Below are positions 8,306-18,400 of a DNA stretch of 37,877 nucleotides, piece after piece. A program made the translations under genes and the position numbers. The notes below the pieces were generated by a model. The model ran no database searches. It worked only from the letters and a program-made list of their open reading frames with translations, and was not told where the DNA came from. Source of the DNA: Candidatus Methanogaster sp. (GTDB lineage: Archaea; Halobacteriota; Methanosarcinia; Methanosarcinales; Methanogasteraceae); the NCBI GenBank assembly GCA_003194445.1, contig PQXF01000015.1, positions 11,759-49,635 of the forward strand, in the 5' to 3' direction. The stretch's first letter is position 1; each line of letters starts with the position of its first letter.

Positions 8306-9493
8306 TCAATCGTCCTGTTCATCCGCTATCGGGGTGTTCCTGTTCTTCCCGGCAACGTTCATGAGATAGTACCGCACTCCGGTTGCCACAAGCGAGAGAA
8401 GTATGAGCAACACAGCCGGAAGAATGTAGGGCTTTATCTTCGCGGATGTCGGTATCAGAGGTTCTATCGTAGCGGTTGCAGCCATAGACTCTGATACTTT
8501 TAAATCCCCTGCAGCATCTTTAAACCCGATCTCGGTATCGATGCCGTACAGCTTTATTGCAGCGTCGGAATCCGTATCAAGTACGAAGGTACCGGTCAAG
8601 CTCTCGCCCGGGGCAAGCGTTCCGAGATATGCCTGATCATCGGTGCTGCTGAACGGATCGGTAACGCTGATCCGTGCCACCGCTTCGGTTGCGGTCTCCT
8701 CCCCTGTATTCGTGTAGGTTATGGAGAGCGTTTTGTCATCCTCGCCTGCACGGAGATCAGATGATACATTGGTAACCTCGAAATCCGCCAGTTTCTTGAT
8801 GGTTATGGAAAGTACCTGTGTCTGGTCAAGTGTGTCGTACCAGAAGTTCACGTCAGTTCTACTATCAGAGACGTTTCCGCTCACCTGAGCGTTCTTCTGG
8901 TACATATAGCTCGTGGCGAGTACCAGCGGGTAGGTGCCGGCAGGAGCATTCTCATCGATCTCGATGTTGAATCTGACAGTCTTACGCGCGCCCTTATCCC
9001 CCTTTATCGATCCTGCCTGCTGCGGTCCCGATTTTACCTCGATCGGACTTCCCTCTGGTGCTGCGAGCACTGCAGTAATTCCGATCGCATTCACCTGCTG
9101 GAGCTCGTATCCGAGTTCCATCTTGGCGAGATCGATCTCTTCATCATCATCAGGCATGCGGTCGGATTCGAATCCAAGAACAACTCCACGGTTGGTCAGA
9201 TCAATTGTCAGCGTGACCTCGTCGCCGCGATCGAACTTTTCGTCACCGACGATCGACGCTACCAAGTTTGGCTGTCCATAGACGTCGTAGAAGTTCTCCG
9301 AGAATGTGAACCCCTGCGAAAGGTCGTCTGGTAAGCCGGCGGCAGTTGTTCTGTGCATCGATGCCGCTGGCGATACGTTGGTGGCGTTGTGATGCCGGCC
9401 TGCCCGCAGCTCGTCGGCAGGCAGTGATGCTGCAAGCGATGTGAGTGTCACGATTATTAGTAGTGCGACTATTGTCGTTTTAGTTATGTTCAT
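8306..9493 (-). CDS. COG1361-type exported envelope protein (first paralog)
   Basis: This encodes 395 residues. The ATG at 9491-9493 has a good ribosome site, AGGAGATGA, just upstream. A signal peptide or N-terminal anchor (about 1-24) is followed by a low-complexity linker, two beta-rich domains and a C-terminal membrane helix (about 352-372). It carries the same blocks as its neighbour: NFYDVYGQP, VGDEKFDRGDE, ITYTNTGEETATEA, LGTLAPGESLTGTF. It lies between the RND exporter gene and its own paralog on the same strand, so a local duplication within one operon is likely. The function is probably an accessory or structural subunit at the outer face of the membrane; the substrate is unknown. 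Confidence 0.85.
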   Translation of the reverse strand: MNITKTTIVALLIIVTLTSLAASLPADELRAGRHHNATNVSPAASMHRTTAAGLPDDLSQGFTFSENFYDVYGQPNLVASIVGDEKFDRGDEVTLTIDLTNRGVVLGFESDRMPDDDEEIDLAKMELGYELQQVNAIGITAVLAAPEGSPIEVKSGPQQAGSIKGDKGARKTVRFNIEIDENAPAGTYPLVLATSYMYQKNAQVSGNVSDSRTDVNFWYDTLDQTQVLSITIKKLADFEVTNVSSDLRAGEDDKTLSITYTNTGEETATEAVARISVTDPFSSTDDQAYLGTLAPGESLTGTFVLDTDSDAAIKLYGIDTEIGFKDAAGDLKVSESMAATATIEPLIPTSAKIKPYILPAVLLILLSLVATGVRYYLMNVAGKNRNTPIADEQDD

Positions 9494-9516
9494 GTCATCT
9501 CCTTCTTCGTTTTGTT

Positions 9517-11880
9517 TTATCCCGCAATTCCTTTTCCTGTTTGGTTTGGCTGTTTCGTTAGATCAGGTTCCGGTATCTTCGCAGCCTTTCTCGCCCTTCT
9601 CTTCTCCCGCACCCCATCCAGCCACACGATAAGCACCGGAAAGACAAAGAAACTCGCCAGGAGCGCGAGCAGCACATCTATAACGGTCACGATTCCGAAG
9701 TTCCGGTTCATCGAGAACGGCGACGCAATCAGCGCTGAGAACCCTGCAAGGGTCGTGCACCCGGATGCCAGGATCGCAACTCCGATCTTTCCAGTGGACT
9801 CCCTGATCGCATCGATCGGGACAAGTCCGTTCTCCCGCTCCTCAAAGTACCGCTCCATCATCATCACGGCATACTCAGAGCCAACCCCGAGGATCAGTGC
9901 TCCAAGTGTTGCAGTCATCGGCGTGTAGTCCATGCCAAGCAGGTACATCACACCTCCTGACCAGCCGATGACAAGGGTCATCGTGAGAACAGGTACTATC
10001 GCTTTCAGCCAGTCGCGGTAGAGCAGGAAGAGCCCGCCAAGAATCAGAACGAGCCCCACAAGCGTCATCAACTGTCTGCCTGTCGTGAGTGCAGCAATCA
10101 CCGTCGTCATCACAACAGACTGTCCTGTGATCGTGACGGTAACCCCAGGCGGTGGCGGCATCCACCGGATATCATCTTCCACAAGTCTGATCAGCCGCTC
10201 GATTCTGGGAAGCCCGAGCCCTGATACCGCATTCCCGATACCAAGGTTGAGAAGCGCAGTTGTGTGTCCGTAGATATAACGATCTCTCGTGCTCTCGGGA
10301 ATTGTTTGTATAATAGCGTCCACTTGTGCCGCATCCTCAGGAAGCTCTCCGTGATTCGCTGCCTTTACCGGACCTGCTATGCTTTCTCCAGTGGAAATGT
10401 AGGGGTGCAGTTCAACCTCGTGTGCGGAAAATCGATCCATCCAGCCGATCACAGCAGGATCGGTCACGTCATCGGCCTTGACGATCACGTTTAACTGGTC
10501 AGTGCCTCCAAGAACCTCGACCATGTGGTGCATATCGATAAGCGAAGGCATGTCAGAGGGCACGAACTTCTTTACATCGGTCTGGATACCAACACAGGTG
10601 TCAGCATACAGCCCTCCGAGACAGAGCAATCCTGCGACACCGAGAACCGGCAAGGGATTCTTTGCAGCCCATACCGCAAGACTGCCGAAAAACCGTTCAG
10701 CTGCACTGTCTGCCTTATTATTCTTGCTGACCGTGCGATTATTCCTTTGCTTGCGATCCTTTCCGATGCCTCTACGATGTAGCGCGTATATCACCGCAAT
10801 TCCGATAAATAGTGCAGAAAGGAAGCAGCAGATGATGCCGACCAGGCACAGAAGTCCGAAATCCTGAATCATCGGCACCGTTGATGTGAACAAACTCACA
10901 AAGCCAAGCCCGGTGATGATCAGCGCGATCAGGACCGCTGGTGCGGTATGTCGTACCGTCTCCGTTACCGCCCTCTTCGCATCATCACTTCTTGTAAATT
11001 CCTCTTCGATACGGTTGTGGAACTGGATCGCATAGTCGATTCCAAGCCCGATAAGGATCGGAAAAGCAGATATCGAGACCATCGAGAGCGGTATTCCGAG
11101 AAATCCGGTCGCACCGAACGTCCAGATGATCCCGATAAGGACGATTGGGAGTGGGAGGAGTTGCCACCGCGCATGTCTGAACGCTATAAAGAGCACAACC
11201 ACCATCAGAAGCGATGCGATCAGGAGGATTGGCCCCATGCTCGAGTTCATCTCGTTTTTCATGGCGATACCAAATGCAGGTTCGCCTGTGACGACGGTAT
11301 TATACCCTGCCGGAAACGCTGCCCATTCCACCATCTCCTCAACATTGGACAGTACCTTTTCCATCTCATCATCGGTTGCCCGTGCAGGCATGGTTACAAA
11401 TACAGCAGTATGGCGCGTGTCGGGCAGCACAATCCCGCGCTGCTTTTCGGGTATCGTATCGATGAGCACCCGGATCGCGCTTCCATCATTCGGGATTCGG
11501 CTGCGCCCTGATACGCCGAGGTTTGTCTGCTTCACCATGCTTGCGATATCCATAACCTCGACAACATCCTTTGTTCCGGAAACACCGGTCTGTAGGCGGT
11601 CGATTGCGAATAGTACCTCCGGCGTAGTCACGTCTCCACCTTCGACCATGATCGCGATCGCTGCTGTGCCAAAATACTGCCGGTACAGGAGATCGAAATC
11701 CTGATAAAGGTGGGACTCCTTCGCGACAAACATGTCGGTACCGGTTCCCATCTCGATCTGTTGAGCACCGGTAAACGATACAAGGATGAGAATAAACACA
11801 ATTGCGAGTATTGGGATTGTATTTTTCTCTATGAATACTCCGAGTCTCTCAAAAATGTCCTTGATCGAGATGTAACCCAC
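9517..11880 (-). CDS. RND superfamily exporter (MMPL/HAE3 type)
   Basis: This encodes 787 residues in two similar halves, each with one helix, a large external loop and a block of five helices (about 12 helices in all). Half one has LIGLGIDYAIQFHNRIEEE (about 272-290). Half two has LILGVGSEYAVMMMERYFEE near 700. Both correspond to the conserved helix-4 region of hydrophobe/amphiphile efflux-3 and MMPL proteins (COG1033), which use the proton gradient to move lipids, hopanoids or drugs. The start is a GTG preceded by GGGGAG, 15 bases after the trmB stop. Position between a TrmB regulator and two exported COG1361 proteins suggests one export operon. The cargo is unknown. Confidence 0.92.
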   Translation of the reverse strand: MGYISIKDIFERLGVFIEKNTIPILAIVFILILVSFTGAQQIEMGTGTDMFVAKESHLYQDFDLLYRQYFGTAAIAIMVEGGDVTTPEVLFAIDRLQTGVSGTKDVVEVMDIASMVKQTNLGVSGRSRIPNDGSAIRVLIDTIPEKQRGIVLPDTRHTAVFVTMPARATDDEMEKVLSNVEEMVEWAAFPAGYNTVVTGEPAFGIAMKNEMNSSMGPILLIASLLMVVVLFIAFRHARWQLLPLPIVLIGIIWTFGATGFLGIPLSMVSISAFPILIGLGIDYAIQFHNRIEEEFTRSDDAKRAVTETVRHTAPAVLIALIITGLGFVSLFTSTVPMIQDFGLLCLVGIICCFLSALFIGIAVIYALHRRGIGKDRKQRNNRTVSKNNKADSAAERFFGSLAVWAAKNPLPVLGVAGLLCLGGLYADTCVGIQTDVKKFVPSDMPSLIDMHHMVEVLGGTDQLNVIVKADDVTDPAVIGWMDRFSAHEVELHPYISTGESIAGPVKAANHGELPEDAAQVDAIIQTIPESTRDRYIYGHTTALLNLGIGNAVSGLGLPRIERLIRLVEDDIRWMPPPPGVTVTITGQSVVMTTVIAALTTGRQLMTLVGLVLILGGLFLLYRDWLKAIVPVLTMTLVIGWSGGVMYLLGMDYTPMTATLGALILGVGSEYAVMMMERYFEERENGLVPIDAIRESTGKIGVAILASGCTTLAGFSALIASPFSMNRNFGIVTVIDVLLALLASFFVFPVLIVWLDGVREKRRARKAAKIPEPDLTKQPNQTGKGIAG

Positions 11881-11895
11881 CTCCCCTTTTCTCCT

Positions 11896-12678
11896 TCATA
11901 TCGCCACCGATGCATCCCATTCAGTCTCGACGAAGTGTTTGAATATCGATGCAGCCCCGACCCCTTCCGTATAGATTGCCATAAGATCATACATGCCGGT
12001 ATCCGCGTTTTCGCTCATGATCGCAATCAATACACCCCTCCCATCAACGATCAGTATTCCACCGCCCGCAGTTGCTTTATCTGCCGGAAATGCTCTTATG
12101 ATCACTCCCGGAGTATCCTTTGCAATATCGTAAAGTCCTTTGCTTCGCAAGCCAGTCACCCTTACGGTAACACCCTCTTCGATTTTATCGGCCAGTACAT
12201 TCTTTATATTCTTGAAAATCGGATAGGTCTTTGAAATTTCGTGAAACGAGGGATAAGACGCCGCGAAGATGATATCATCCTGTGCGCCACTGATAATCTC
12301 GATAATTTTATCGCTTACGTTTTTTATTCCACTTATTGTCCATATCGCCTCTTCTTGCACCTCTGTCTTCTGTGTTTGATAGATTTCTCCAAGTGCAACA
12401 AGTGCGTTTTCGCTTTCAGCCATAAAATTATCTTTCAGTTTTCCAAGTGCAATCTCCGGAGGAACTGCCCTGTATCTCATCGGTTTGGAAGACTGAACCT
12501 CAATTACCCCCCGCTCTTCGAGCCTGTGGAGTGCACCGTAGACCGCGGAACGCGGAATTCCAGAGACCAGGTGGATGTCTGATGCAGTTCCGCTTCTGAT
12601 CTTCACAAGTGCGGTGTACACCTTTGCCTCATACTCGGTGAGTCCGAGATCACGCAGGGATTCGACAGCGGTCTTCAT
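11896..12678 (-). CDS. TrmB family transcriptional regulator
   Basis: This encodes 260 residues. The N-terminal winged helix-turn-helix (LGLTEYEAKVYTALV, then GIPRSAVYGALHRLEERGVI, about 11-60) is typical of TrmB/TrmBL proteins. A short coiled-coil linker follows. The C-terminal half has the PLD-like effector domain (IISGAQDDIIFAASYPSF, then GGILIVDGRGVLIAIMS) that binds sugars or other ligands in characterised relatives. It is the first gene of the RND/COG1361 operon. A TATA-like box and an 8-base palindrome lie just before its ATG, so autoregulation is plausible. The effector is not predictable from the sequence. Confidence 0.9.
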   Translation of the reverse strand: MKTAVESLRDLGLTEYEAKVYTALVKIRSGTASDIHLVSGIPRSAVYGALHRLEERGVIEVQSSKPMRYRAVPPEIALGKLKDNFMAESENALVALGEIYQTQKTEVQEEAIWTISGIKNVSDKIIEIISGAQDDIIFAASYPSFHEISKTYPIFKNIKNVLADKIEEGVTVRVTGLRSKGLYDIAKDTPGVIIRAFPADKATAGGGILIVDGRGVLIAIMSENADTGMYDLMAIYTEGVGAASIFKHFVETEWDASVAI

Positions 12679-12691
12679 GATACTGGCATCT

Positions 12692-12711
12692 GTTGCAACG
12701 GTTTAAATATG
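12692..12711 (-). promoter_or_regulatory. TATA-like box and palindromic operator candidate for the trmB operon
   Basis: On the minus strand CATATTTAAAC (12701-12711) lies about 25-30 bases before the trmB ATG at 12678, which implies a nearly leaderless message. The palindrome GTTGCAAC (12692-12699) sits between this box and the start, where a bound regulator would block transcription. Motif and position only. Confidence 0.45.
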
Positions 12712-12810
12712 TTTCGATCTGGCTGACTTATACGTCGTTTTTATAATACTGACAAAAGCGATGTAAGACAACTCAAGATATCCACTTGCGTAAAATCAGC
12801 AGATCACTGC

Positions 12811-14295
12811 TCAACCACGCGATCGCTCCCACTCCTCAAGCGGAACCGAAAACTTGCGCTCAACCTCTTCCCTGTGTAACGAGTTGTAACTGCAGAACGG
12901 AATCGCCCGCCCATCCGGAGTTGCATAATGGATGCCGCATCGCTCTAACCGCTTAAGATCGATGTTGTAGAGATCCTGAAAGTGCATTACCCCCAAAAAC
13001 ATGGTTTTGCGGTGGAACTGTTTTATAACATCTTCCGTGCCTTTGATGAGTGCATGGATGAGTAGTTTCTTTACATCCACACTCTTTGGTGCCTTTTCTG
13101 TGTCGATAAACTGCGTGAGATGCGCTATGATAGCTGCCGTGACATGCAATCTGTTAATCGTCTTATGATCGTGTGTACTGGCAACCTCGCTTAGATATTC
13201 AAACAAGCCCTCGACATCGATGAAGCGCATGATCGGGAGGTACTTACCATCTTCCATATAGACATAAGTACCTGCACCACAGTGCGGGTGCATCGTGAAC
13301 TTCACCTGCGGCTCCCCCTTCTTGACTTCTCCAAAGTCCGATATCGGAACCACGCACGGAACCGGATAGAAATCATCTCGTGTGATCTCATAATCGGTCT
13401 GCTCTTCGATGCATCTGAACACATCCGGAATCGTGAATCTCCACTTTTCACGATCCTCCTGATCGATTCTCCCTGCGAATGAGACCGGCTGCATGTTAAC
13501 GCCCTTGACCACATCGAGATTATGTGATGCAAACCGTATGATATCACCGATCTGACCGTCGTTTACCCCTCTGATCAATGTCGGCACAAGGGTTATACTC
13601 TTGAGTCCTCCTTTCCGACAGTTCTCGATCGCGCGCATTTTTGTGGGGAGTGCATTAAATCCGCGGATATGGTGGTATGGTTCAGGAGTCATACCATCGA
13701 ACTGGAGATATACAGTATGCAGACCCGCCTCCACAAGCTCCCTGCAGTACTCGACGCTCTTTGCAAGGTGGATGCCGTTTGTTGCGATCTGAATCTGTAT
13801 AAAACCAAAATCGTGCGCCATCCTGATGATAGCCGGCAGATCGTCCCTCATAGTTGGCTCGCCGCCTGAAAACTGTATCGCCCAGTTGCGTACCGGCATT
13901 TCTCTCGTTAAGAGTTGCATCATCCCCCGTATCTGCTCTGTGGATGGCTCGTATACATAACCCGCAGTGGCAGCATTTGCAAAACAGACCGGACACCACT
14001 GGTTGCACCGGTTCGTGACATCAATTAATGAGAGGACTGTGGTGGTCTTGTGTTCAGGACAGAGTCCACAATCGTAAGGGCAGCCTTTATCCCTCCTGGT
14101 CATCGGGTTATCGACACCAGTTCCATCATGCCGGAATTGTGCAAATTTCTTGTAGAGCACGGCATCAGACCAGTAGATATCCTTAAACCTGCCGTGTTTC
14201 GGGCAGGTCTTCTTCAAAAGCAGATGTCCGTTCTCTTCGTATACGGTTGCATCGATCACTTTCTTGCATTCGGGACACAGCGATTTTGTCTGCAT
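12811..14295 (-). CDS. tes: Tes-like radical SAM protein (tetraether lipid synthase family)
   Basis: This encodes 494 residues, close to MJ0619-type proteins. The N-terminus has a zinc- or cluster-binding set (LCPECKKVIDA, later KGCPYDCGLCPEHK). The radical SAM motif CNQWCPVCFA (CxxxCxxC) follows, then FSGGEPTMRDDL. Further conserved Cys and His lie in the second half (MHPHCGAG). Tes joins two archaeol lipids through a C-C bond to make membrane-spanning tetraethers. I chose the ATG at 14293-14295 (MQTKSLCPEC), which has AGGTGAGAG about ten bases upstream; a TTG eight codons earlier is open but would bury that site. Other class members could methylate cofactors, so the call is family-level. 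It is divergent from the DUF2238 gene. Confidence 0.82.
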   Translation of the reverse strand: MQTKSLCPECKKVIDATVYEENGHLLLKKTCPKHGRFKDIYWSDAVLYKKFAQFRHDGTGVDNPMTRRDKGCPYDCGLCPEHKTTTVLSLIDVTNRCNQWCPVCFANAATAGYVYEPSTEQIRGMMQLLTREMPVRNWAIQFSGGEPTMRDDLPAIIRMAHDFGFIQIQIATNGIHLAKSVEYCRELVEAGLHTVYLQFDGMTPEPYHHIRGFNALPTKMRAIENCRKGGLKSITLVPTLIRGVNDGQIGDIIRFASHNLDVVKGVNMQPVSFAGRIDQEDREKWRFTIPDVFRCIEEQTDYEITRDDFYPVPCVVPISDFGEVKKGEPQVKFTMHPHCGAGTYVYMEDGKYLPIMRFIDVEGLFEYLSEVASTHDHKTINRLHVTAAIIAHLTQFIDTEKAPKSVDVKKLLIHALIKGTEDVIKQFHRKTMFLGVMHFQDLYNIDLKRLERCGIHYATPDGRAIPFCSYNSLHREEVERKFSVPLEEWERSRG

Positions 14296-14334
14296 GATAT
14301 CACTCTCACCTAACTTCAATCGGTTCTATCCAGC

Positions 14335-14410
14335 CATTAAATAACTTTCTATCGATTAGACTACTATGTTGTTTTGATAAGAACAACCGTTTTACCAAAC
14401 ATATTTACAT
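14335..14410. promoter_or_regulatory. Divergent promoter region between the tes-like and DUF2238 genes
   Basis: For the minus strand, TTATTTAATGG (about 14335-14346) is a TATA-like box about 45 bases before the tes-like ATG. For the plus strand, ACATATTTACATT (about 14399-14411) lies about 28 bases before the ATG at 14433. Between them is the imperfect palindrome GTTGTT-8-AACAAC (14368-14387), a candidate shared operator. Confidence 0.4.
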
Positions 14411-14432
14411 TCATGGATCATATCCACCAAGA

Positions 14433-15053
14433 ATGAAGATACAGATACCGCTTATCGCCTCATACCTGATGAAATGCGCCATGATTGTTATGGGGGTCTA
14501 CAGCATCCAGGTCCACGACTGGCTATGGATGTTTGCCTCGTTTTCAGGATTTATCCTCTCGATGGCACCGAATATCATCGAAAAAAGATTTGATATCAGA
14601 ATCCCCTTGTTACTTGATCTGGTGGTCACGCTTGTGATATTCTTTCATGTTGGTGGAGGGGTTCTGAAGATGTACTGGACGATCCCTTTTTATGATAAGA
14701 TCGGTCATTTCTTTGCATCTGCGTTGATCGCTTTTATCGCGCTTACGGCAGTCTATCTGCTGGATGAGTACTGGGCAGGGCTTCATATGGATCTTCGCGG
14801 GATGATCTTTGTCACGATTGTATTCACAATGGCGGTCGGCGTCACGTGGGAGATCGGAGAGTTCGGGATCGATCAGCTCTTTGGCACGCATGAACAGCGG
14901 GATCTTTATGATACGATGACCGATCTGATAGTGGACACCATAGCAGGTGTTATCGTTGCGGTATCAGGCGGATATTCGATAAAGAGCGGGAGATTCCGGA
15001 AGAGAATCGAGCCAATCGATGAAAGTGCCGATGAGGTGGTCGGCAGGGGATAA
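14433..15053 (+). CDS. DUF2238 (YjdF-like) membrane protein
   Basis: This encodes 206 residues with about five or six membrane helices. The conserved DUF2238 wording is present: PFYDKIGHFFASALIAF (about 84-100), TWEIGEFGIDQLFGT (about 138-152) and DTMTDLIVDTIAGV (about 160-173), ending in a charged tail. The molecular function of this family is not known. The His, Glu and Asp residues inside or beside helices suggest a membrane enzyme or metal site, but this is speculation. It is divergent from the tes-like gene. Confidence 0.82.
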   Translation: MKIQIPLIASYLMKCAMIVMGVYSIQVHDWLWMFASFSGFILSMAPNIIEKRFDIRIPLLLDLVVTLVIFFHVGGGVLKMYWTIPFYDKIGHFFASALIAFIALTAVYLLDEYWAGLHMDLRGMIFVTIVFTMAVGVTWEIGEFGIDQLFGTHEQRDLYDTMTDLIVDTIAGVIVAVSGGYSIKSGRFRKRIEPIDESADEVVGRG

Positions 15054-15141
15054 AACCATCAAGCCATTATCACCCTTTGGTATTACCTTCTCTAAATCGC
15101 TGTAAAGACATGAGGAGATCTGGATCAAAGGGGTGGGTTGT

Positions 15142-15267
15142 TCATCCGCCATGTCCCGGCGCCTCCGGATTCTTCATGATTGTGACTTCGAGCTGGTCAG
15201 TCGTAACAAATTGCTCGCAAGAGCGTGGTGGTAGGTACGATCCATGCACAATCACTATCTTTGACAA
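15142..15267 (-). CDS. Possible 41-residue ORF in the 15054-15400 gap
   Basis: The minus strand has an open frame from a TTG at 15265-15267 to a TGA at 15142. It reads KIVIVHGSYLPPRSCEQFV and then TIMKNPEAPGHGG, which looks more protein-like than chance, but has no recognised family and no strong ribosome site. The rest of the gap holds a hairpin GGTGTG/CACACC (15347-15365) and a TTTAAA-containing box (about 15366-15377). I see nothing else there. Confidence 0.2.
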   Translation of the reverse strand: MSKIVIVHGSYLPPRSCEQFVTTDQLEVTIMKNPEAPGHGG

Positions 15268-15400
15268 AATCGGTCGCCCTCTCTGACCGTTCTCCTGGGA
15301 CGATTACGTATTTTTTAAGGAGCTAGCGTTTTCTTGTCTCGGACATGGTGTGGCACCTTCACACCGTATTTAAACGAATTTTCCTATTTTTGGTAGTTCA

Positions 15401-18400
15401 TTAAGCGACCGAATGTCGATGTAAGAATACATCTATTCGTTCCACGCGACCCTCTCGCACATCATTCGCAAGCGGAGTATCGAGCACCTCGCCTTGCGAT
15501 TCGCAGGTCGCTCCATCGGCATATTTCAGAATATATGAAGCGATCCCAGTCCAGTCTTTTCCAAAGGTATCTTTCCTCTCGTCGTTGTGATAAACAACAA
15601 CTGCTTTGCCGAGGAACTTGAATGCAAAAGAGTTCGCAGGCACCGTTACATTAACGGCTCTGCCCTCACCATCATAAGTCTGGCACACCTCATCTCGCTC
15701 TGTGAAAAACCAGCCCGGAAGTACTGGTTCGAGCCTCAATTTCAAGCAACCCTTCCTATCGACAAAGAATGGGCACTCTCCTGCAACCATGATTATCCAC
15801 ATATTGAGAAGTTCTGCTGACGCCCCTGTCAGCCTTGGCTGAAAACCCCTGCCGTGAAGCTTACGGTCCGGAAAAGCACTGCTCACTATAAATGAGCTAT
15901 TCTCAAGTATACTCCGCCCATACGTTTCAGGGTTTAAGAAAGGTATCATCGTATTCTTGATCTCCTCATAATACTCCTCGTAAAGCCCGGCTTTCAATAA
16001 CTCAAGCAAAAACTTATATTCCATGTGCAGGTAGACGGATTCATTCTCTATCCATCCGGGTGGATACGCCCTTGCCCGTCCTATCTCAAAAGGTTCTCTC
16101 TCTATGGATTCGCTCGTCTTGTACATCCTCAATTCTCTATCATATATTCCGCTATTTTTGACGCTTCTGTATATCTCACTGGCTGACTCCTTCTTCACCT
16201 TTAACAGATGGACGGGACCTTCCAGAAATAACGAGATGGGTTTTTGTTTGAACTCCAATGGAGTAACAAGTAAAGAACCCGAACCAGTTGATGATATCTC
16301 TTTTCTTTTGACCTCGTTTAAAAAGTAGGTATAGCATACCCCATTTTTGTGAAATAACTTGTCTATAGGTATCTCGCTAAAAATACTATCCAGTAATTTA
16401 ATGGATTTATTCAAAAATTCTTTTACCGTGGATATCTTCATCTCCACAGCTTTTCCACTTACGCCAAGTCTGGTTTTCTCTCTATAATCTTCCTTTATCC
16501 TGTGACTTTCATCCCAGAATATAAACGCCCTGTCTTCGTCCACCGAACTCAATCGTTCTTCGATTGCTTCCATTAGATCAATGATAAAAATATACAAATC
16601 CTCAAAGAGAGATACGGACTCGTCATCGTTCATCTTGATCGTTGAGATGGCATCAGAGAGAAATGAACAGGTTCTCATAAGTTCCAGGGTCTCGCATATA
16701 GATGAAGCCATGAGTCCGGGCATGCCATTTAGCGGGTCGTACCAGCCCGGTTTATCAGCCTCCATCTCCATACCGATCCCCTCCGGATCCAGTGACGATA
16801 TCTTATTTGCAATAATAGATAATATCTTAACTAATAAATTTGTTGAATATATTTTACCCGCACCATACTCTATCCTCACCCTACAAGGGCATTCTTTCCT
16901 CGATTCTATGAGATTTGTTTTATCCCTGTCACGTATCACAGCACCATACTGCCTTACCGCCCCATCCACCAGCACGTATCTCTTGCTCCTTGGCATAACA
17001 ATATCCGGGTTGTCATAGAACGTATAAACATATTTATCCACCAGAATCTCTCTCAGCCGGTCCGGGAAGATCATCAGAAAATTATCGATCAAATCCATAT
17101 TGTATGTCCAGTGATCTATCCAGTAACCCTCGTGCAGTTCGCCCACATCATTCGCCTTACAGAACGAGAGCATTGTAGCGACGATCTCATCATAATTTGA
17201 TATTCCGGATCCGGTATCTTCGATCTTCATTATGAACTCGCCTGGCGTAAAAGGCTTCTTAACCATCTCTAACAGATCGCTATATGATTCCGGTCCCTTT
17301 ACAATCTTGCCGAGCCATTCTTTTAATGCAGGTACATCCTCCGCCGTGTAGGTGAGCCCGTTGACAACCAGAGGGTTAAACCCGTCGGTCTGAATCAAGT
17401 TGAAGAACGTGATGATATTACTATCCTGTATCAGTGGATTGAACCAGACATCATTCCTGCGGTTCTGGTTGACATCTCTGAAATGCGAGTTGCCCTGTGA
17501 TAGATACGTCTGTTCCAGTACAAAATGGTTATAATCCCGCTCAAGATCGCCATGCTTTCTTGAATATAGATATAATATATTTTTACTTCCCTGTGTTTCA
17601 AATGCAACAGGCAGCCCACCCCTCATAACATTGTCCAGAAATGTCTGAGCACAGTAACTGTCAAAATCCTTATTACTGCTGACCGTTGCTATGTTGTCCT
17701 CGATCTCTCTGATAATTCTCCTGTTCTCTTCCCTTTTCTCCTCTATAACTCCCTTCTCCACAATATGACCTTTAAAATTCTTCAGTCTCTCTTCAGAGGA
17801 TGTATTTCCCACAATAGAATAGAATACTACCCCATCGTCTCCGGGTATGTCCAGAGAGAGTAGCGTGAAGGCACACGGAGTCTTACTCTCACACCTCTGG
17901 TCAGAGGCTAATATCTTCTCTATACCGGTCTTCTCAAATATCCATGGATACTCAAACCCTCCGGATACACCGAAGATTGATTCGGGATCTACCGCATAGC
18001 TATCCTTAAGAATCTCACTCCGATCGGATAAGAACGTAAAATAGAAATTACAGCCCTTAACCCTCTGTACTTGCGGGGTATCGAGCGGGACCTGTTTCAA
18101 TCTGAACAGCGGTGCCCCATCGACGGTGACCACCTGCATCATCGCTTCGATATGTCTCGCGATAAACTTTATGCAGTCTTGATTCATGCCAAACGGCAAT
18201 ATGAGCGGAAGACCGTCGATCAACTCTATCTTCAACCGCTTCTTCCTCTGATTCCTGATACTCACTCTTCTTACAAGCCCTGCAACCGGTAGATTCACGA
18301 GTGGAAAATAATCTATCGTTATTTGTATGCCCAAATCGCTATTAATTTCACTCAACTCTAATTCTTCTGCGGAAATTACCAATCTCTGAGATATTTTCTC

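Noticed and set aside
15054-15400. tRNA or other structured RNA in the gap
   Set aside because: No cloverleaf or conserved tRNA arms were seen; only one short hairpin and a TATA-like box.
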